Program-made: the position numbers and the translations under genes
Notes under the pieces: model-generated
The model's input: the letters and a program-made list of their open reading frames with translations, nothing else
The model's database searches: none
What the model was told of the DNA's origin: nothing
Shown: positions 30,788 to 42,615 of the stretch, one piece after another
Layout: each line of letters opens with the position of its first letter
Position numbering within the stretch: the stretch's first letter is position 1
NCBI GenBank assembly: GCA_029990175.1
Contig: JARKIP010000005.1
Span: 32,125,501-32,189,500, forward strand
Reading direction: 5' to 3'
DNA from: Petunia secreta
Lineage: Eukaryota; Streptophyta; Magnoliopsida; Solanales; Solanaceae
Length of the DNA: 64,000 bases

Positions 30788-31481
30788 TGATAAGACCCAA
30801 ATAGGCGGAAGCAATAATCTAAGGTGCGGAAGCAATAATCATAAGATAACAAGAAATAGGGAAGGGGAAGAACAGAAAATAGAAGAAAAGAATGAATCAA
30901 CTAAACACATAGATTGATTCAAAAGGGAGAAGAGACTTGAACCATTAAACGGGATTCACACTAGCGGTGATCCACCATGGATTCAACGTAAGAGATACAT
31001 GAAGTCAACGCTTCAACAAGAATGGCCAAGCCTATTCTATCTTCTCAATTCTATCTTCCAAAACTAGCTAAGGAATGAAATAAGCTATCTAGCTATTTAT
31101 AGATGTTTTTAGGCACTAAGTAAAATGTCTAAATAGCCCACACACTAGGCTTTAGGATAAAAGGCCACATAGGGTCAAAATAGACATAACACCATCAAAA
31201 ATCCCGTGCTTCAGCTTTTGGGGCGGAGCGCCTCTCCTTGGGCGGAGCGCCCGCGAACTTGGCCAGTGGAGGGGGCTGGGCGGAGCGCCCCCTGGGTGGG
31301 CGGAGCGCCTGGCCCCTTTGCTTCCTGGGCGGGGCGCCTGGATGGCCTGGGCGGGGCACCTCAGCCTGGTCCTTCTGGAACGGCTTCAATTCATCTCCGA
31401 TGCTCTTGGCCTCTCGTCCCTTGCATCCTCCAATCCCGGCTCTTGATGGTAAGTACTCTAAGCTCGATTTGAGGCTTTTCA
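30788..31481 (-). repeat. 5' LTR of D (694 bp, intact)
   Basis: Plus-strand edges TGATAAGACCC and GAGGCTTTTCA, the latter one base off the TTATCA seen at 26402-26407. GGCGGAGCGCC boxes lie at about 31218-31355 and a TATA box (minus CTATAAATAGC) near 31098. It serves as the reference for the rearranged 3' LTR. Confidence 0.92.
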
Positions 31482-31486
31482 GTGCT

Positions 31487-33840
31487 TCAAGTGGATAATG
31501 GTGAAGCAAGTTGGATTAGCCATCTTGTAGTGCGAAGGTTGGGAATACCTTGTGTTGATGGAATGGCAAGGGTAGTTATTTCACAAAGGAACTTTGAAGA
31601 AGAAGTGGAGTGCAAAGTAGGCCCTTTAGTGGGATGTGATGTTATGTTGGGAAAGCCTTGGCTTTCCAATAGATACTTCAAGATCGCACAAGAAGTTGTG
31701 GATGGCTACCGTGTTCAAGCACAAGGGAAGTTTCAAATTCTTTTTCTTAGGAAAGAAGGAAGGAATACAACCAAGCACACCCATGAACATGAGAAGTGGT
31801 GGGACACCAATGAGGAGAAGCCCTATGCTCCAAAGAGTGCAATCAAGAAGCCCTATGAACATGAGAAGTAGTGGGACACCATTGAAGAGAAATCCTACAC
31901 TCACAATCAATGGTGGGACTAGTGCAAAAAGAGAGTTGACATATGTCAACAAGGTGAGCCCCGAACTACAAGATCCAAAGCAAAGTGGTTCACCTACAAG
32001 GAAGAAAGAGACATCAAGTGATGAGTCTCTTAGTCCTAGATTCCGGGTTGATGTTAGAAGTCCACCTACTCCGGCTATGGGTATTCTTGGGCCTCGTCCC
32101 AACTCACCCGAATTTGAGAGACAAAAGATTGAGAGGAGTAAGGGAGTGACCGGTGACATTCCTCGAGTGGAAAAAGGAGAGGATGTGATGAGTGACGTGA
32201 GTGGGATGTCACCACCCGAATCTACACCCGACCTTGAAAAGAAAATGAGGGAAAAGAAAGAGGGAAAAAGAATTGTAAAGAGTGAGGACACCCCTTATTC
32301 TAACCCTAACCCTTTATCTTTTTCTTCTACTTGTGTGACTTCTTGTGTAGGAAATCTTGGAGGCAAGCCATTGGAGCCTCAATCATCTTCCAAAAAGGAA
32401 GGACAAGGTGAAGCAAACCTTCAATGTGAGCTTCAAGGTGGAGAGCCAATCCATGACACTTCAAGTGCATTGAGTGCGCAAGATGGCCACTCAAAGGTAA
32501 GTGATAGTTCTCCCTTTGAGCATGTTACTTCCTTGTCATGTGAGAGTGTTTGTGAAACCTCTATACTAGTTGATGATATATATGATTACAATGTGTTTGC
32601 AACTAGTGTGGAGTCAAATGGTCAACTTGTGTATGATTGTGAACCACTAGTTGAGAGGAGTGATAAGCCACATCATGATGTGAGCTCGATTTTCATTGAA
32701 CCTCTCTTTAGTGAAGATTGTGTAGTTGACCTTGATTGTGACCTTTGCTATGACACACCACCAATTTTTGATAAAGTGGAAGGCGAGTTGAATGAATACC
32801 CTATCCTTTCCCTTGATGAATTGCTTGATAATGGTGGGTCTATGTGTTGTGGTGAGGATGGTAGTGACCTTGAGGAGTCCCTAGTGAGTGGGATGGATAA
32901 GATTATACTTGATGACTCCTCAAGTGTGTATGAAGAGTGTGAAATTAACCCTCCATGGCTTGATAGGTTTAACTCTATAGACAATCCATTGTTTGAAATG
33001 ACAAGTGAGACGAATGGTCTTGGAATTGATTATGTTGGTCCGTCTTCTAGTAGTCCTAATCTTGATTGTGTGGACTACAATGATGAAGAAGCCATTATGG
33101 AAGCTTTCCTTGATAGTTTGTCTAGTGAGAGAGATTGTCTTAGAGGTGGGTTTGAGGGTGAGGAAGTCACTCTTGGTGTGTGTAAGAGTGCTTCCAAGAA
33201 TGGGAGTGGAGTATTCGATGTTAGTTGTCGCTTGAATTATGTTACTTACTCCATCCTATATGTTGATCACACCTTGAGTGTTGAGCATGCCAAAGCTCGA
33301 TGTGATGACCATAAGCTTGGAGGTCATAAGGAACTTAGTTGCTTAATCTTGCATGTTCCATATCTATTGATCTCTTTGCTTGTTATGGTAGTGAGTACTT
33401 GTCGTTGTTGAGCCAAGAACTTGTTGTTTCCTTTGGGAACATAAGCTTTTTGATTAGTATTGATACTTGGCTCTATCATAAAAGTGTGATTTTCACATCA
33501 CTTGTATTCACTCTTGTTGGACTTTCCTACTCTCGTAGTGGGAAGTTTTGGTGTGTTCTTATTGGGCTTAGGGATCATAGGAATTTTAATGGCTTGATCT
33601 TGCATATTCTCTATCCTATTGATCTCCTTGATGAATCATGCATTGAGTGTACCCATTGGGGAAGCCAAGTGCTTGTTGTTTTCTTCGGAAACATGTGCTT
33701 TATCATTGTTATTGATGCTTGGCTATACCATAAGAGTGTGTTTTCCCACACTTTTGACACTAACCTGCTCTTGTAGTGGGAAGCTTTGTTTGTGCTTGTT
33801 TTGAATGTAGGCTTGATGGTTTGATTTCGAGGACGAAATC
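31487..33840 (+). pseudogene. Protease-like domain and extension of G, with two frame changes
   Basis: Continues G's ORF after D. The first 127 codons are the retropepsin-like domain (LQVDNGEASW at the active site, GCDVMLGKPWLSNR); the frame stops near 31870. The extension follows in another frame, open to 33411: a short repeated MNMRSGGTP/MNMRSSGTP segment, SPRFRVDVRSPPTPAMG, PHHDVSSIF, YDTPPIFD, KNGSGVFD. A second change near 33370 moves coding to the frame running to 33776, with two hydrophobic modules (IDTWLYHKS and IDAWLYHKS), where an extra C in TTTTCCCACAC again shifts the frame. Related D is intact throughout. It ends at the TTTCGAGGACGAAATC block and polypurine tract 33846-33858. Confidence 0.8.
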
Positions 33841-33845
33841 CTTTC

Positions 33846-33858
33846 AAGAAGGGGAGGA
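33846..33858 (+). other. Polypurine tract of G
   Basis: AAGAAGGGGAGGA abutting the 3' LTR. Confidence 0.88.
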
Positions 33859-34661
33859 TGATAAGATACAAATTGGAGCCAAAGCGCCAACCATCAAGAG
33901 CCAAGCATGAGAGCACAAAGGATACAAGGCAATGGCACCGGAGGAGGGTTCGAGAGTGATTTGGAGTCATGGACTTGAGCGCCAATGAGGGAGGACCGGC
34001 TACGGACCAAGGAGGAACACTTAGAGTCCATTTTGAGCCGTTTCCAAGTCTCCCAGGAAGGAGGCGGACCGCCCATTGGACTAGGCGGACCGCCTAGTTG
34101 ACTACACCTCTCAGGATCTCTGGCCGCCTACTGCAGAGGCGGACCGCCCATTTTTCCAGGCTGGGCGCCTACTCTGGGCGCCTACTATTCAGGCGGGGCG
34201 CCTAGTGTGCTGAAGGCCTATTCGGGTTTCCTACTTATTTTGAGTGTAATTCCAACTATAGCCCTAAGTGACATGTATTGTTTTGACTAGACTTAGGGGC
34301 TATTTAGACATTTTATTTAGAAGTGTGGTGAACCTATAAATACCACACTTAGTCATTTATTTGAAGGAGCTTGTTTAGATTTGAAGAATAGACTTAGTAA
34401 GAGAGGCAAGGCCTTCTTCTTTGTAGAAGCTTGAAGCTTCGGATTATCTCTTGCTTGGAGCCTATGGAGATCCGTCACTAGTACGGAATCCTTGTATGGT
34501 TCAAGTTTCCCTTCCTCTCTCGGATAATCAATTCATGGTTTGAATCGTTTATCCATTCTCTTTCTTCTATTTCTATTCTCCCCAATCCCTTACCTTCTTG
34601 TTATATTGTGATTGTTGCTTCCGCATCTTGTTACTTGCTTCCGCGTATTTGGGTCTTATCA
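33859..34661 (+). repeat. 3' LTR of G
   Basis: Pairs with 10222-11024; same 803-bp length, about five substitutions by eye. Palindrome cluster at about 34063-34205. Followed by ACGGG. Confidence 0.93.
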
Positions 34662-34943
34662 ACGGGGAATGCCCGTTCGTTGGGTATTGCCCAACACTTG
34701 ATCAATCCTCTCACGATCTTCCTTTACCCGTTGTTGTTTAAGCAATTCAACAACTTGTTCTGGGGTAAAGGTAGGACTATTTGAGCCCTCTCCGGTTTCA
34801 ATTTGGACACTCGGGGTCCCATGTTCACCTTGAGTACTCGAGGCTCCCTTTTCAAGAGACTCAATCCTTTGGTTCATGAGGTCCATCTTGGCAAGAAGAT
34901 TAGCCAATGCCTCCTTAATGAAATCTTGACCTTCGTTGGCCAT
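34662..34943 (-). pseudogene. Gag N-terminus of H, cut off by G
   Basis: ATG at 34943 (MANEGQDF), then a coiled-coil-like segment (LANLLAKMDLMNQRIESLEK) and a basic stretch (LLKQQRVKEDRERI). It matches the Gag N-termini of E (14982) and P (51050). The frame is cut at 34662 by G and continues at 10221. TGTAGGTACG directly before the ATG matches the intron-like leader motif of E and P, although the donor side is altered in H. Confidence 0.8.
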
Positions 34944-36154
34944 CGTACCTACAAAGAAAAGAAACAAGAGTTAGTCAAAACACCTCACCCGCTCCCTCTC
35001 TTGTGTTCACTCGGATCACTCTTTTGGGTGGCGGTGGATATTTCACTCGATTTGTAATTCCAAAGCTTCACGTAGATGACTAGCAATTCCTCAACTCAAC
35101 CAAAACTATTCACGAGTCAAGCACACTCCGGGGTGAGTGGAGTTAATGGGACTCGATGAACGCTAGGCACTTTGAAGTAAAGGACTTGAATCAAAAGAAA
35201 CTACGAGTCTTCTTTGGATTTCTATTCTCCAACTATGGCACGAATCACCTAAAGCAATGAAGGATTAGTGTTAATTAAGTAGGAAGAGTACTTAGATCAA
35301 CACCAATTAGAGGTTAGGCAACAAAGAATCAAGCAAACCTAGAAGAAACTACCCGTTTCCCAAGTTTCAGGGCTCAGGCGGAGCGCCTGGCAAAATGGTC
35401 AGTGAGGTCAGGCAGGCGGGGCGCCTGGGAACTAGGCGGAGCGCCTGGAGCAAGAACAGTTCAGGCGGAGCGCCCAAGGTCTAGGCGGGGCGCCTGGACG
35501 AAGAACAACCTGGGTTTCCAACAACGTGTTCTTCGATTTCAACCCCACTTTTTGGTCGATTCCAACGTATTCTTCCCAAATTCGAAGTACCCGAAGTTGT
35601 ATTTTGGTATAACCACCAAACCCCAATGATTTTCGAACCCAACCAAGCAATAAACAAGGCACAATCATGATTCAAGTTTCAAGTTGGGTTTTCTCAAATT
35701 TTCAAAAGGGTAAAAAAGGTGGGTTTCGATTCTTCAAAATCAATGTTATACAACTCCGATTCACACCAAATTTGTTGCAAATGGTTTGTTCTCAAAAGTA
35801 GATCAATCCCCGGTAATCAAATCCAAAACCCCATCAACACACATCCCAAAATCAAGCAAATTCCTCAAGAACAAGGGTTTAGTAGGGTTTAAGAAAAATT
35901 GGGGTTTCAATTTTTCAAACTTCACCAATCCAAGTAATTTTGGTACCCAAGCAACGGGAATTCAATCACAATCAAGAATCTATAACACCCATATCACGAA
36001 TCACAAACACCAAAAAGTTATGCCAATTTTTGAATTTTTTCAATTTTTTTGTAATTTTCTTTTTCCCAATAACTTCAACAACAAGAAAACTAAAAGAAGA
36101 TACTAGGCACGAAGAATCAAGGGTCGGGGTTCGTAGGAACGATACCCGAACCTT
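34944..36154 (-). other. Untranslated leader of H with GC-palindrome cluster
   Basis: No supported ORF. GGCGGAGCGCC and GGCGGGGCGCC boxes lie at about 35374-35500, the same words as in H's LTR. Confidence 0.55.
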
Positions 36155-36166
36155 GCTCTGATACCA
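36155..36166 (-). other. Primer-binding site of H (initiator Met tRNA)
   Basis: Minus strand TGGTATCAGAGC, two bases from the LTR edge at 36169. Confidence 0.9.
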
Positions 36167-36168
36167 AA

Positions 36169-36914
36169 TGATGTAGGGAATCAAACGCGGAAAAATAAAA
36201 GATAAAAGCGAGACGTAACTCGTGCGATAATCTCAAGTAGCAACGGAGAACTTGTTCCGTTACACCCCGAGAGAATGACAAGAACACCTACACTAGGCAA
36301 CTACCCTCGAGCTAACGTGAGCACGCAAGTAGAATGATCGGGGGGGATTGGAATTCATCTAGATCCGCTAGAGGAAGAACAAGTCCCATCAAGGTTTCAT
36401 TCATTCAATCAAAGAGTTCAACTCTCAACACAAGTGTTTGTTTAATCATCAAAGTTAGCTAATGAAAATAATAAGACAACTAGCTATTTATAGGTGTAGT
36501 TAGACACCCTTTGAAAGGTCTAAAATGCCCACACTTAGGCTTAGGAATTAAAGGACCACGTAGGGTCAAAATAGTCATAACATAGCTAGAAATCTCGTGC
36601 TTCAGCATCCCGGGCGGAGCGCCCAAGATTGGAGGCGGAGCGCCCGGATTGGTGCATTTTTGGGCAGTTGGGTTGGCTGGGCGGTGCGCCTGGAATTGGG
36701 GCGGTCCGCCTGGCCCCTTTGATCTCTGGGCGGAGGCGCCTAAGGTGCAGGCGGGGCGCCTGGTTCGCTGGGCTGCTCCCCTTGCACTTTGAGCACCCGG
36801 AATGGCTTCCAAACGCTTCCTTCTTCTAGTCCCTTCCTCACCAAGTGTAGGTGTACTCCTTGGACCTCCCTAGCTTGGCTCCGAGTGAAGGGTCTCGTGG
36901 TTTTCCCGGCATCA
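36169..36914 (-). repeat. 5' LTR of H (746 bp)
   Basis: Plus-strand edges TGATGTAGGG and CCGGCATCA. Palindrome cluster at about 36608-36770; TATA box (minus CTATAAATAGC) near 36483. The partner LTR is outside the window. Confidence 0.82.
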
Positions 36915-37332
36915 GTGGGTTAAAACAAATAAGGTCATGCAATGCTATAGTTGGAAGTTCATGCAAAAAGAATTAAAATATCCTGCATGCTGTCACAGGG
37001 GGAGGCGCTCCGCCTCTTTGGGGGAGGCAATCCGCCTCATGCTGAGGTGCTCTGCCTTCTGAAGTTCAGCTCTCTGGATTTTGGAAGGCACTCCGCCTCA
37101 TTTGTGAGGCGCTCCGCCTCATCCTGGAACTTGTGCAAGAGGCTCAAAATGAGCTTGGGGTGGATCCCCTTGGAGCCCAAGTGGTCCTCCATCCATGGTG
37201 CTCAAAAGCATGATCTTCGAGCTACTCTCGGAGCCTCCTTCCACGTCCCTCCAAGTCAAGTGAAGATGGGTGTCTTGAATCAACTTTGCTTGACTTCTAG
37301 TGAACGGCCTTAAGGTCATATGCCCCGCATCA
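36915..37332 (-). repeat. Element N: partial gypsy LTR (5' LTR or solo LTR), cut by H
   Basis: On the minus strand it starts TGATGCGGGGC at 37332 and encodes the polyprotein-tail motif PFTRSQAK, as the LTRs of E and M do. Its palindromes (GGCGCTCCGCC and variants) lie at about 37008-37130. It is cut at 36915 by H. The remainder is left of the window. It is inserted in the Sirevirus 3' region; ACATG at 37333-37337 is a possible duplication copy. Confidence 0.65.
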
Positions 37333-37552
37333 ACATGGCCATTGAGGCAACTCAAAATGCAAACATAAATCAGATTAAAGCAACTGCAAGACAATGATAT
37401 TAGCCATCAAAGACAATTCATTTAATCAAAAGATGAAACCAGGGGATACAAGCAAGTACTACAGAATTATTCAAATATTAAAGAAGGAAAAGACTAAGGC
37501 ACTAGACTAGGCTAAATCTCACTAGACAAAAGATGGCTAAAGGCTAAGGTGG
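37333..37552 (-). other. Untranslated segment of Sirevirus downstream of third ORF
   Basis: No ORF is supported. It lies between the third ORF and the N insertion and is probably the 3' untranslated region before the missing 3' LTR. Confidence 0.5.
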
Positions 37553-39491
37553 TTAGGATGTGGAAGGACCAGGTCCCTGAGACTTGTTAAGCAACTCAAA
37601 CATCTGCTTGAGCATTCCCTCATTGGTCTCCTTTGCCTTTGTGGCCTCTGCCTTCCAGTAATTCTTCTCCTCTTCCAACCTTGCTATTTCAGCAGCCTGA
37701 ATAGCAACCTGTTGCCTAAGTGCCCTCACTTTGTTGTTCAATGGCTGCCTCCTAACACCAGCCTGTGGAGGATCAGCCTGAACAGGCAAATCACAACTGA
37801 TCAATGTGGCACAGCCAAATTTTTCCTTCTTTGTAGCCTTCACTACCCCTTCCAAGGGAATCTTCAATTTTGCAAACACATTAGTTAAGATGAACCCAGA
37901 CAGCAAGGAGTGCTTTCTCTTCCCAGCTATCATCCTTTTTATCAGGTGGATCATAAAACTGGGCCAGTTGATCTGCTTTTCAGTGTCCAACAGTTCCATA
38001 AGGACCAGGTCCATGAAACTGGAAATTCCTCCTTTTTCTTGCCTTGGCATCACAACCTTGTTCACAAATTCGAACAGTACTTGGTGCTGTGGGTGCATCT
38101 CACTTTTCTGCACAGCCCTGGGTTTTTCCTCCCCTTCATTCTCAGCAAACTTCCTAGTGATCTCCAAATCAGTCGGCAAGTTTGTCAAGTCAGGCCAAAC
38201 CTTCTTGACATAACTGTCATACCTAGTAAAAGGAATACCCAACAGCTCACCAAGATCCCTGGTATCAAACATTATCACATTTGCATTAACAGAGGTAGTA
38301 ATCTTGTCATCTTTGATGGAGCAGTTCTTGTAGAACTCTTGCACCATCCCCTTTGCACACCTGCCAGAGATCTGAAGGACCATGTCCCTCCAGCCCTGAG
38401 CATGCAGTTTTTGCAGCAACCATAGCATCCCTTCTTCTTGCACATCAGACAATACCCTACCTTTTAACACCTTCCTGGTAAGCATGTCATCATGAACACA
38501 GTGTACAGTCTCATCCCCCTCAGCTTCACTGTCACTTTCATCTCCAGCAAAAGACTCATCACTGTCACTAGCAGAACTTTCAGTCATAACAACTCTGTTA
38601 GAGGACCTGGTCCTCTTAGTAGACTTTTCTGCAGCCTTAACAGAACTTCTTGTTACCCTTCTTTGAACGACTTTTCTTTTTTTTGACTGAGGCACAACCT
38701 CCTCAGCATCTGCCATCTCATCATCTTCACCAACATCATCAAATATCCTCCACTTCTTCCTCTTCAACAACTTGTTTTCCTTTCCCTTTTCTGCTTCTTT
38801 CTAAAGCAGCAGCTAATTGTTCATCAGCAGCTTTAGCAGCACTTCTTGTCCCCCTAACCCCAGAAGCCGGGGTTGAGGCAGAAGGAACAGGTCCTTTTGC
38901 CTTGGAGAAACTTTCAACTTTCTTCTTATTTCCTGGCTTATAACTGTCCCCAATTTTCTTTAACTTAGCAGCAATTTCAGCAGTCAGATGGTCATCAATG
39001 GGTCCCTTTCTAGCTAATTTTCGTTTCAGACTCCTAATGTTGATCAAATCCACCAAAGGCCTATCACTATCACTTATAGCTTCATCAACATCTATAATAT
39101 CCTCCATGGGTGCTCTAAAAGCAGCCTCTGGAGACCCCGATGACCCATGCATGGGTGCTTCCAACCTCTTAACTGTTTCTTCTTCCCCCTCAAGAACAAC
39201 CTCAGACCCCTCTCCCTTTTCTTCCTCATCTATCACAACATTCAAGGGATAAGTAAAATTTACCTGATACTGATATAAGACCATAGCTCGTGACAAATCC
39301 TCAACCTGCTCAGCAATTGATTCAGCCGTGGGAACTGGTCATTCCCCCTGAATTTCAGGTTCAGGTATTTCTGGGATTATCTCAGGAATTTCAGGGTTTA
39401 GGTCAGTGGTATCCATGGGTGAAGAAGGGTTGAGATTTTGTAGTTGATCAGAGGTGGGTGCAGTTGAAGAATTATCAGAAGAAAGAGACAT
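37553..39491 (-). pseudogene. Sirevirus third ORF in the envelope position, broken
   Basis: Minus-strand start at 39491 (MSLSSDNS), a Pro/Glu/Ile-rich segment, an in-frame TGA near 39340, then open to about 38739 (Lys-rich, KKVESFSKAKGP, GTRSAAKAADEQLAAALERS), then a frame change near 38760 into the 405-codon frame ending at 37553. That part is basic at first (KKRKVVQRRVTRSS), has a globular middle (GMLWLLQKLHAQGW, LGELLGIPFTRYDSYVKKVW) and a C-terminal coiled-coil-like end (VAIQAAEIARLEEEKNYWKAE). It resembles the plant domain annotated in databases as a putative plant transposon protein. In Sireviruses the ORF here is called envelope-like, but I see no signal peptide or convincing membrane span, so no fusion role can be inferred. 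Confidence 0.7.
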
Positions 39492-40091
39492 TCTTGCAAT
39501 TCGAATTAAAAGATAATTGACTATTCTTTCTGAAATTTTGAGAATTTAGGTGATGAACAAGGTAAAAGAATAATGGGGGAGAAGGAGTGTATTTATAGGA
39601 TGAATTAGGTAGTAGAAATAGAGTAGGAATCGATCACACTTACCTCAGCACAACATGCAACCGTTATGGACTCTTGGGAGTCTCCCGGAGAAATAGAGCC
39701 GTTGGGCTGCCAGGTTACCTTTTCAGAGTGGGAACTGTTCCTCCGATGGGACTCTTTTGCAATTTGGATATGGTTAGGAAACTTAGTGGGATTTATCCTA
39801 ACAACAAGTTACCTATAGCCTTTGCACTTCTGAATTAACTGAATAATAACGAGTACATACCTGAGTTTAACACAAAAATTCAGTGTCCTTTCAATTTGCA
39901 ACATTTTGATCAATCTGAAATTCTAAGAGCATAAGGGTAACATCATTCAATTTTAGCAACTCTAAATAAGAAATATGGCATAAGAGTATACATTTAAGTA
40001 TTAAGCTGGACTGAATCATTCATAATGACTTGAATAAAATTCATTTTAAGTGTAATTTTCTAGCCAATTATGAAGTAAAGCATTGATGATT
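39492..40091 (-). other. Spacer between Sirevirus pol and third ORF
   Basis: AT-rich, no supported ORF. Such a spacer could carry a polypurine-like or subgenomic signal; none is identifiable. Confidence 0.4.
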
Positions 40092-42116
40092 TTATGTGAA
40101 TTTAATCATCCCTAATTCCAACCTATTTCTTTCAAAATCATCTCTACCTAAAGCTTTTGTAAAAATGTCAGCAATTTGCTTTTCAGTGGGACAAAATGCT
40201 ATGGTGATCAAACCTTTTTCATAGTTGTCTCTCAGGAAATGATGTCTTATATCAACGTGTTTAGTCCTTTTGTGATGCACTGGATTTTTTTTCATGTTAA
40301 TAGCACTAATGTTATCACAATAGATAGGAACAGTTCCTATATCAACACCAAAATCCTGTAATTGTTGTTTGATCCATAACAATTGTGAACAACATGAAGC
40401 AGCTGCCACATATTCAGCCTCAGCAGTGGAAAGTGCCACTGAATTTTGTTTCTTGGTTCCCCAAGAAACCAAACACTCACCAAGAAAATGTGCCATACCT
40501 GAGGTACTTTTTCTATCAACAAGGAAACCTGCATAGTCAGCATCAGTATATCCAACAAGATTAAAACTACCACCTTTTGGATACCAAAGTCCCAAGGGAC
40601 CTGTTCCTTTCAGATACCTCAATATTCTGTTAACAGCTTTCAAATGAGATTCCTTAGGATCTGATTGAAACCTAGCACACAAACCAACACTGAACACAAT
40701 ATCAGGTCTACTAGCAGTTAGATAAAGTAGAGAACCTATCATACCCCTATACAATTTTTGATCAACTGATATTCCATGTTCATCAAGATCCAATTTTGTG
40801 GCAGTGGCAATAGGTGTGTCAATTTCCTCAGCATTATCCATATCAAATCTTTTCAGTAATTCCTTAACATACTTTTGTTGATGGATCATAGTTCCATTTG
40901 AAGTTTGCTTAATTTGTAAACCCAAAAAGAAATTGAGTTCACCCATCATGCTCATCTCAAATTCACTCCCCATCAAGTTTGCAAATTCCTTACTTAAATT
41001 TTCACAAGTAGCACCAAAGATTATATAATCTACATAAATTTGAACAATTAAGAGATGCTTACCTTTTTCTTTTAAAAATAATGTACTATCTATTTTACCT
41101 CTCTTGTATTCATGCTGGAGTAGAAATTTTGATAGTTTTTCATACCATGCTCTTGGTGCCTGCTTGAGCCCATACAAGGCCTTGTCCAACTTGTACACAT
41201 GTTCAGGGAACTGTTCACTTTCAAAACCTGGAGGTTGCTTGACATACACTTCTTCTTTCAAGTAACCATTCAGAAATGCACTCTTAACATTCATTTGATG
41301 TAGAGTAAATTCCATGTATGTAGCAAAGGCTATAAGAAGTCTTATTGCTTCCAATCTTGTAACTGGAGCAAAAGTCTTATCATAGTCGATGCCCTCCTCT
41401 TGACTAAATCCCTGAACGACTAGCCTTGCCTTATTTCTTGTTACCATGCCATCCTCATCAAGTTTGTTTCTGAAAACCCATTTTGTTCCAATTATGGACC
41501 TGTTCCTTGGCTTGGGTTCCAGATGCCAAACTTGACTCCTTTGGAATTGATTCAATTCCTCCTGCATAGCATTAATCCAATCTGCATCCTTCAGTGCTTC
41601 TTTCACATTTTTAGGTTCAACAAGAGATAAGAAAGCATTAAAGGCACATATATTGTGATTCTTGACTGCTGATCTAGTTTGAACCCCAGCAGTCTTATCT
41701 GAGATTATTTGATCCACATGATGTGACCCTTGATACTTGTAAAGCTTGGGTGTCAATCCATTGTCAGAAGTCCTCTGCTGAGGAACCGTTCCTGATAGAG
41801 TAGCACTACCAATTTGTGAGGTGGAATCAACATGTGTTCCCCCCTGTTCTGTGCCACTCTTTTCAGTTCTGTCCTGAGGAACAGTTCCTTGCAGTTCACT
41901 TCTCATATCCAGAATCTGCATTTGTGGATTAAGTTCAAACTCTTTCAGCATTCCAATTTCTTCATCCTCCTGTACCTGTTCTTGAGTGAGACTGTCAGTT
42001 TCATCAAATTTAATATGCATGCTTTCTTCAATTTTCAATGTTTTCTTGTTAAACACCCTATAAGATTTACTATTTAAAGAATAACCAAAATATTCCCTCA
42101 TCACTTCTAGGATCAA
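40092..42116 (-). pseudogene. Sirevirus RT and RNase H (674 codons, active-site mutation)
   Basis: Open frame with the copia RT blocks: TKWVFRNKLDEDGMVTRNKA about residue 210, QGFSQEEGIDYDKTFAPV about 233, the palm motif IYVDYIIFGA about 357, GLQIKQT about 398, SLLYLTASRPDI about 464, and RNase H with TDADYAG about 528 and ALSTAEAEYVAA about 567. The palm motif should be YVDD; here the second catalytic Asp is Tyr (GAT to TAT near 41025), which should abolish polymerase activity. The integrase C-terminal coding upstream (42117-42366) is broken by several stops, so this frame is no longer joined to the rest of pol. Confidence 0.85.
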
Positions 42117-42615
42117 ATTTTCCTAAGGCATCTTTCCCATTGTTATGTATAAAACATTTGCAACCAAAGGACCTAAGATGAGAGATATTGGGTTTTCTTC
42201 CCTTAAGTAATTCATATGGGGTTTTTTTCTATTAATGGCCTTGTCATACATCTATTTATTATGTAGCATGCAGTATTAATAGCCTCAGCCCAAAAGTTTT
42301 GTGGAAGATTTCCAGATATTAACATAGTCCTTGCCATTTCCTCTAAAGTCCTATTTTTCCTTTCCACTACACCATTTTGTTGTGGAGTTCTAGGTGAAGA
42401 AAATTATGATTAATGCCATTTTCATTACAAAAATTGAAAAACATATGATTTTCAAATTCAGTTCCATGATCTGACCTAATGGCAACAATATGATTATCTT
42501 GAGTTCTTTGAGCTTTCTTAGCAAAAATTGAAAATGCATTAAATGCTTCTTCTTTAGATGTAAGAAATATAGTCCATGTAAATTTGGAGTAATCATCCAC
42601 CAATACCATAACATA
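42117..42615 (-). pseudogene. Sirevirus integrase core fragment
   Basis: Minus strand from 42609: MVLVDDYSKFTWTIFL (first catalytic Asp region) and IRSDHGTEFEN (second Asp), giving the copia integrase core. The frame ends at 42367, and the following 250 bp contain several stops before the RT frame opens at 42116. Upstream it was continuous with the 43610 frame before the hAT insertion. Confidence 0.75.

Larger units (their letters stand above)
12385..31481 (-). mobile_element. Element D: non-autonomous gag-less gypsy element with intact 1038-residue ORF
   Basis: Minus-strand element bounded by GTGCT duplications (12380-12384 and 31482-31486) that split G's ORF exactly. The 5' LTR is 31481-30788 (694 bp), the internal region 30787-26408, and the 3' LTR is rearranged and split by E and F (12385-26407). 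Without E and F it is about 6.25 kb. It has no Gag core and no pol. Confidence 0.92.
10222..34661 (+). mobile_element. Element G: non-autonomous gypsy element, host of D
   Basis: A complete plus-strand element with 803-bp LTRs (10222-11024 and 33859-34661), primer-binding site, polypurine tract, and a 5-bp duplication ACGGG at 10217-10221 and 34662-34666. With D removed it is about 5.3 kb. Five LTR differences were counted by eye, so it is young. Its coding region is split by D and has two later frame changes. There is no pol. Confidence 0.92.
7228..36914 (-). mobile_element. Element H: non-autonomous Gag-PR-extension gypsy element, host of G and J
   Basis: Read on the minus strand: 5' LTR 36914-36169, primer-binding site 36166-36155, leader, Gag N-terminus 34943-34662, interruption by G (10222-34661, TSD ACGGG), rest of Gag, protease and extension 10221-7228, then interruption by J. 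The 3' end is outside the window. H sits in the LTR of element N (36915-37332); GTGGG at 36915-36919 is the candidate target duplication. Confidence 0.8.

Noticed and set aside
37119..37394. 91-codon minus-strand ORF with PFTRSQAK
   Set aside because: It is the polyprotein tail encoded in the LTR of N, joined by chance to Sirevirus sequence upstream; not an independent gene.
37553..38770. 405-codon minus-strand ORF as a host gene
   Set aside because: Its position after Sirevirus pol, its continuity with the upstream frames to 39491 and the Sirevirus layout make it the element's third ORF.
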